From positions 62,001-126,000 of the forward strand of contig NZ_JAYFFH010000004.1 in NCBI RefSeq assembly GCF_036289385.1: a DNA stretch of 64,000 bases. The letters run 5' to 3'. The translations under genes and the position numbers were made by a program. The notes below the pieces were generated by a model. It did no database searches. It was not told the DNA's origin and saw only the letters and a list, made by a program, of their open reading frames with translations. This document shows, piece after piece, positions 61,608-64,000 of the stretch; position 1 is the stretch's first letter, and every line of letters begins with the position of its first letter. The stretch is from Anaerofustis butyriciformans (lineage in GTDB: Bacteria > Bacillota > Clostridia > Eubacteriales > Anaerofustaceae).

Positions 61608-63413
61608 ATGAAAAGTAAACAAGAAAGAACAAGAAATTTTTGCATTATTGCACATATTGACCATGGTAAATCAACCTTGGCAGACAGATTAATAGAAAAA
61701 ACAGGCTTAATAGCCAAAAGGGATATGACAAGTCAAGTTCTTGATAAAATGGACCTTGAACAAGAAAGAGGAATTACTATTAAACTTCAAGCTGTAAGAC
61801 TTGTTTATGAAGCAAAAGACGGAGAAGAATATTACCTAAATCTTATAGACACACCGGGACACGTTGACTTTACTTATGAAGTGTCACGTTCTCTTGCTGC
61901 ATGCGAAGGTGCAATATTAATAGTAGATGCTACACAAGGAATTCAAGCTCAAACAATGGCAAATGTATACCTTGCTCTTGAAAATGACCTTGAAATTATT
62001 CCTGTAATAAATAAAATAGACCTTCCAAGCGCCGATCCTGAAATGGCAAGAAGAGAAATTGAAGACTATATTGGTCTTCCTGCTGATGAAGCACCGCTTA
62101 TTTCAGCAAAAGAAGGAATAAACATAGAAGATGTTTTGGAAGCAATAGTAAAAGATATTCCATCTCCAAAAGAAAATAACAAACAACCACTTAGAGGACT
62201 TATTTTTGACTCATATTATGATCAATATAAAGGGGTTGTTATAAGTACAAGAATAGTTGACGGTGAAATCAAAAAAGGTACAAAAATTAGATTTTACGCA
62301 ACAGGAAAAGAATTTGAAGTTGAAGAAGTTGGAATCTTTACAAGCACTTTAACTCCTGTAACAAAACTTGAAAGCGGAGATGTAGGATATGTATGTGCCA
62401 GCATTAAAAATGTTGAAGACACCAGAGTTGGGGATACAATAATGGATGCTGATAATATGGCAAGTGAACCGCTACCTGGATATAAAAGCATTACTCCAAT
62501 GGTTTACTGCGGTATCTATCCTGCTGACGGAAGCAAATATGAGGACTTAAAAGAAGCTTTAGGAAAACTTAAATTAAACGATGCTTCTTTATTATATGAA
62601 CCTGAAACTTCAGTTGCATTAGGATTTGGTTTTAGATGCGGATTTTTGGGACTTTTACACTTAGAAGTAACACAACAAAGAATAGACAGAGAATATAATA
62701 TAGATATTGTAACAACAACTCCAAGCGTTATATATCATGTAACAAAAACAGACGGTAGTGAACTTAAAGTAGACAACCCTACAAACCTTCCTCCAATTCA
62801 AGAAATAAGTTACATGGAAGAACCTTTTGTTGATGCCAATATAATGCTTCCAAGTGAATATGTTGGAGCTGTTATGGAAATTTGTCAAAATAAAAGAGGC
62901 ATTTACAAAACAATGGACTACATTGATGAAAACAGAGTTAACTTAAAATATGAAATGCCTTTAAATGAAATTATTTACGATTTCTTTGATACATTAAAAT
63001 CAAGAACAAAAGGATATGCTTCTCTTGATTATGAACTACTTGATTATAGAAAGTCAGACCTTGTAAAACTTGATATACTTCTAAACGGAGAAATGGTAGA
63101 TGCGCTTTCATTTATTGTTCACCGTGACAAAGCTCAAGCAAGAGGAAGACTTATTGTAAAAAAACTTAAAGAAGAAATTCCAAGACAAATGTTTGAAATA
63201 CCTATTCAAGCAGCAATAGGCGGAAAAATCATCGCAAGAGAAACCGTTAGAGCTTTAAGAAAAGACGTTTTAGCGAAATGTTACGGCGGAGATATTTCAA
63301 GAAAAAGAAAACTTCTTGAAAAACAAAAAGAAGGGAAAAAGAAAATGCGTCAAGTTGGTAAAGTTGAAGTACCTCAAGATGCATTTACGGCAGTGCTTAA
63401 ATTAGATGAATAA
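61608..63413 (+). CDS. lepA: Elongation factor 4 (LepA)
   Basis: 601 residues, full length. GTPase G1 AHIDHGKST, switch sequence RGITIK, G3 DTPGHVDF, G4 NKID and the LepA-specific C-terminal tail ending KVEVPQDAFTAVL. It back-translocates stalled ribosomes and helps 30S biogenesis or translation under stress. AAGGTGAAAG precedes the ATG. It is followed with an 8-base overlap by hemW, the common Gram-positive order. Confidence 0.98.
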   Translation: MKSKQERTRNFCIIAHIDHGKSTLADRLIEKTGLIAKRDMTSQVLDKMDLEQERGITIKLQAVRLVYEAKDGEEYYLNLIDTPGHVDFTYEVSRSLAACEGAILIVDATQGIQAQTMANVYLALENDLEIIPVINKIDLPSADPEMARREIEDYIGLPADEAPLISAKEGINIEDVLEAIVKDIPSPKENNKQPLRGLIFDSYYDQYKGVVISTRIVDGEIKKGTKIRFYATGKEFEVEEVGIFTSTLTPVTKLESGDVGYVCASIKNVEDTRVGDTIMDADNMASEPLPGYKSITPMVYCGIYPADGSKYEDLKEALGKLKLNDASLLYEPETSVALGFGFRCGFLGLLHLEVTQQRIDREYNIDIVTTTPSVIYHVTKTDGSELKVDNPTNLPPIQEISYMEEPFVDANIMLPSEYVGAVMEICQNKRGIYKTMDYIDENRVNLKYEMPLNEIIYDFFDTLKSRTKGYASLDYELLDYRKSDLVKLDILLNGEMVDALSFIVHRDKAQARGRLIVKKLKEEIPRQMFEIPIQAAIGGKIIARETVRALRKDVLAKCYGGDISRKRKLLEKQKEGKKKMRQVGKVEVPQDAFTAVLKLDE

Positions 63414-64000
63414 TATTTCAATATATATACACACACCATTTTGTAAACATAAATGTTATTACTGTGATTTTGCTTCTTATGCAAATAGCGAAAGCTACAT
63501 TAAAGATTATTATGAAGCATTAGGTAAAGAAATTCTTTTAAAAAAAGAACAGCTAAAGAGTAGAAGTATTTCTACTCTTTATTTTGGCGGAGGAACTCCT
63601 AGTTATGTAGACAGCAAATATATAGGTGAAATCATAAATATCATTAAATCAAATTTTAATTTTGAGGATAATGCTGAAGTAACAATAGAGCTTAATCCCG
63701 AAAGTTTAACAAAAGAAAAACTTCAAGATTACAAAAATTTTGGTTTTAACCGCTTAAGTATGGGATTACAATCTGCAAATAATGAAACTTTAAAAAAGAT
63801 AGGAAGAATTCACACAGTAGAGAAATTTAAAGAAGCTTTTCTCCTTTCAAGAGAAGAAGGCTTTAACAATATAAACGTAGATTTAATGTTTTCTCTACCG
63901 AATGAAAAATTAATAAATTTTATTGATTCTTTAGAATTTGTATTGTCCCTCAGTCCAGAACATATTTCTACCTATTCTCTTATATTGGAAAAAGGTACAA
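63406..64000 (+). CDS. hemW: HemW-like radical SAM protein (5' part; runs off the window)
   Basis: 198 residues seen. Radical SAM cluster motif C-x3-C-x2-C in TPFCKHKCYYCDFASY, followed by YFGGGTPS and GLQSANNETLKKIGR, typical of HemW. HemW is a heme chaperone related to coproporphyrinogen dehydrogenase HemN. The ATG lies 8 bases inside lepA, with a weak ribosome site, so it is likely coupled. The Y-C-D-F after the third cysteine fits HemW. The C-terminal part is outside the window. Confidence 0.9.
   Translation, partial: MNNISIYIHTPFCKHKCYYCDFASYANSESYIKDYYEALGKEILLKKEQLKSRSISTLYFGGGTPSYVDSKYIGEIINIIKSNFNFEDNAEVTIELNPESLTKEKLQDYKNFGFNRLSMGLQSANNETLKKIGRIHTVEKFKEAFLLSREEGFNNINVDLMFSLPNEKLINFIDSLEFVLSLSPEHISTYSLILEKGT

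Overview
The window is strongly AT-rich, almost wall-to-wall genes, with short intergenic gaps, GGAGG-type ribosome binding sites and many hairpin-plus-U terminators. The gene content is that of a low-GC Gram-positive anaerobe of the Clostridia. Evidence for this is a yabP-yabQ-divIC cluster (yabP and yabQ are spore-coat/cortex genes of endospore formers), a split transketolase, one HD-domain CCA-adding enzyme, TagGH-like wall-polymer export, FtsEX with PcsB-type hydrolases, and ribosomal protein L31 of the Cys-containing type. I cannot name a genus from sequence alone. No tRNA, rRNA, CRISPR array, transposase or integrase was seen.

Layout. 1-8234 (minus): the end of a tsaE-tsaB pair for tRNA t6A synthesis, pyruvate carboxylase, a DUF3784-proB-proA operon and a zinc alcohol dehydrogenase. 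8380-9699 (plus): the CCA enzyme. 9724-25323 (minus): a 15.6-kb wall-glycopolymer operon with UDP-ManNAc/ManNAcA synthesis (wecB, wecC), a TagA/WecG-type transferase, two giant multidomain glycosyltransferases, an ABC exporter, an asparagine-synthase-like protein, a heparinase II/III-like protein and one unknown gene. 25775-26989 (minus): an AI-2E-family membrane protein. 27111-31673 (plus): lspA, an SOS-controlled uvrB, yabP-yabQ-divIC and tatD. 31774-34322 (minus): tandem duplicated HAD phosphatases and a C-terminal processing protease. 34507-36490 (plus): a THUMP RNA methyltransferase and prmC. 36616-38090 (minus): a YjzC-like small protein, a formate/nitrite-type channel and a cyclophilin. 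38213-44695 (plus): glmU, prs, transketolase halves, a TVP38-like protein and pyrG. 44723-47435 (minus): a two-component system. 47753-51820 (plus): ftsEX and two M23 hydrolase paralogs. 51849-52844 (minus): an M19 dipeptidase. 53007-56706 (plus): hslO, a PHP phosphoesterase, two unknown proteins and tdk. 56967-61403 (minus): rho, khpB, yidC, yidD, rnpA, rpmH and rpmE. 61608-64000 (plus): lepA and the start of hemW.

How the genes work together. The wall operon reads as one assembly line. WecB and WecC make UDP-ManNAc and UDP-ManNAcA, the TagA-like enzyme adds the second sugar to the lipid carrier, the fused glycosyltransferases extend the chain, and the TagGH-like transporter exports it. FtsEX and the two coiled-coil/M23 proteins form a division-linked peptidoglycan hydrolase module, with a two-component system divergent from it. 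The rpmH-rnpA-yidD-yidC-khpB block is classical but is not next to dnaA here.

Most notable points: a Rho factor with two tandem cold-shock-like RNA-binding domains, a perfect LexA box before uvrB, the ManNAcA wall operon with its AsnB-like/heparinase-like pair and duplicated CgeB-GT2 enzymes, a possible AUU start for ftsX, and several palindromes and tiny ORFs in the non-coding gaps.
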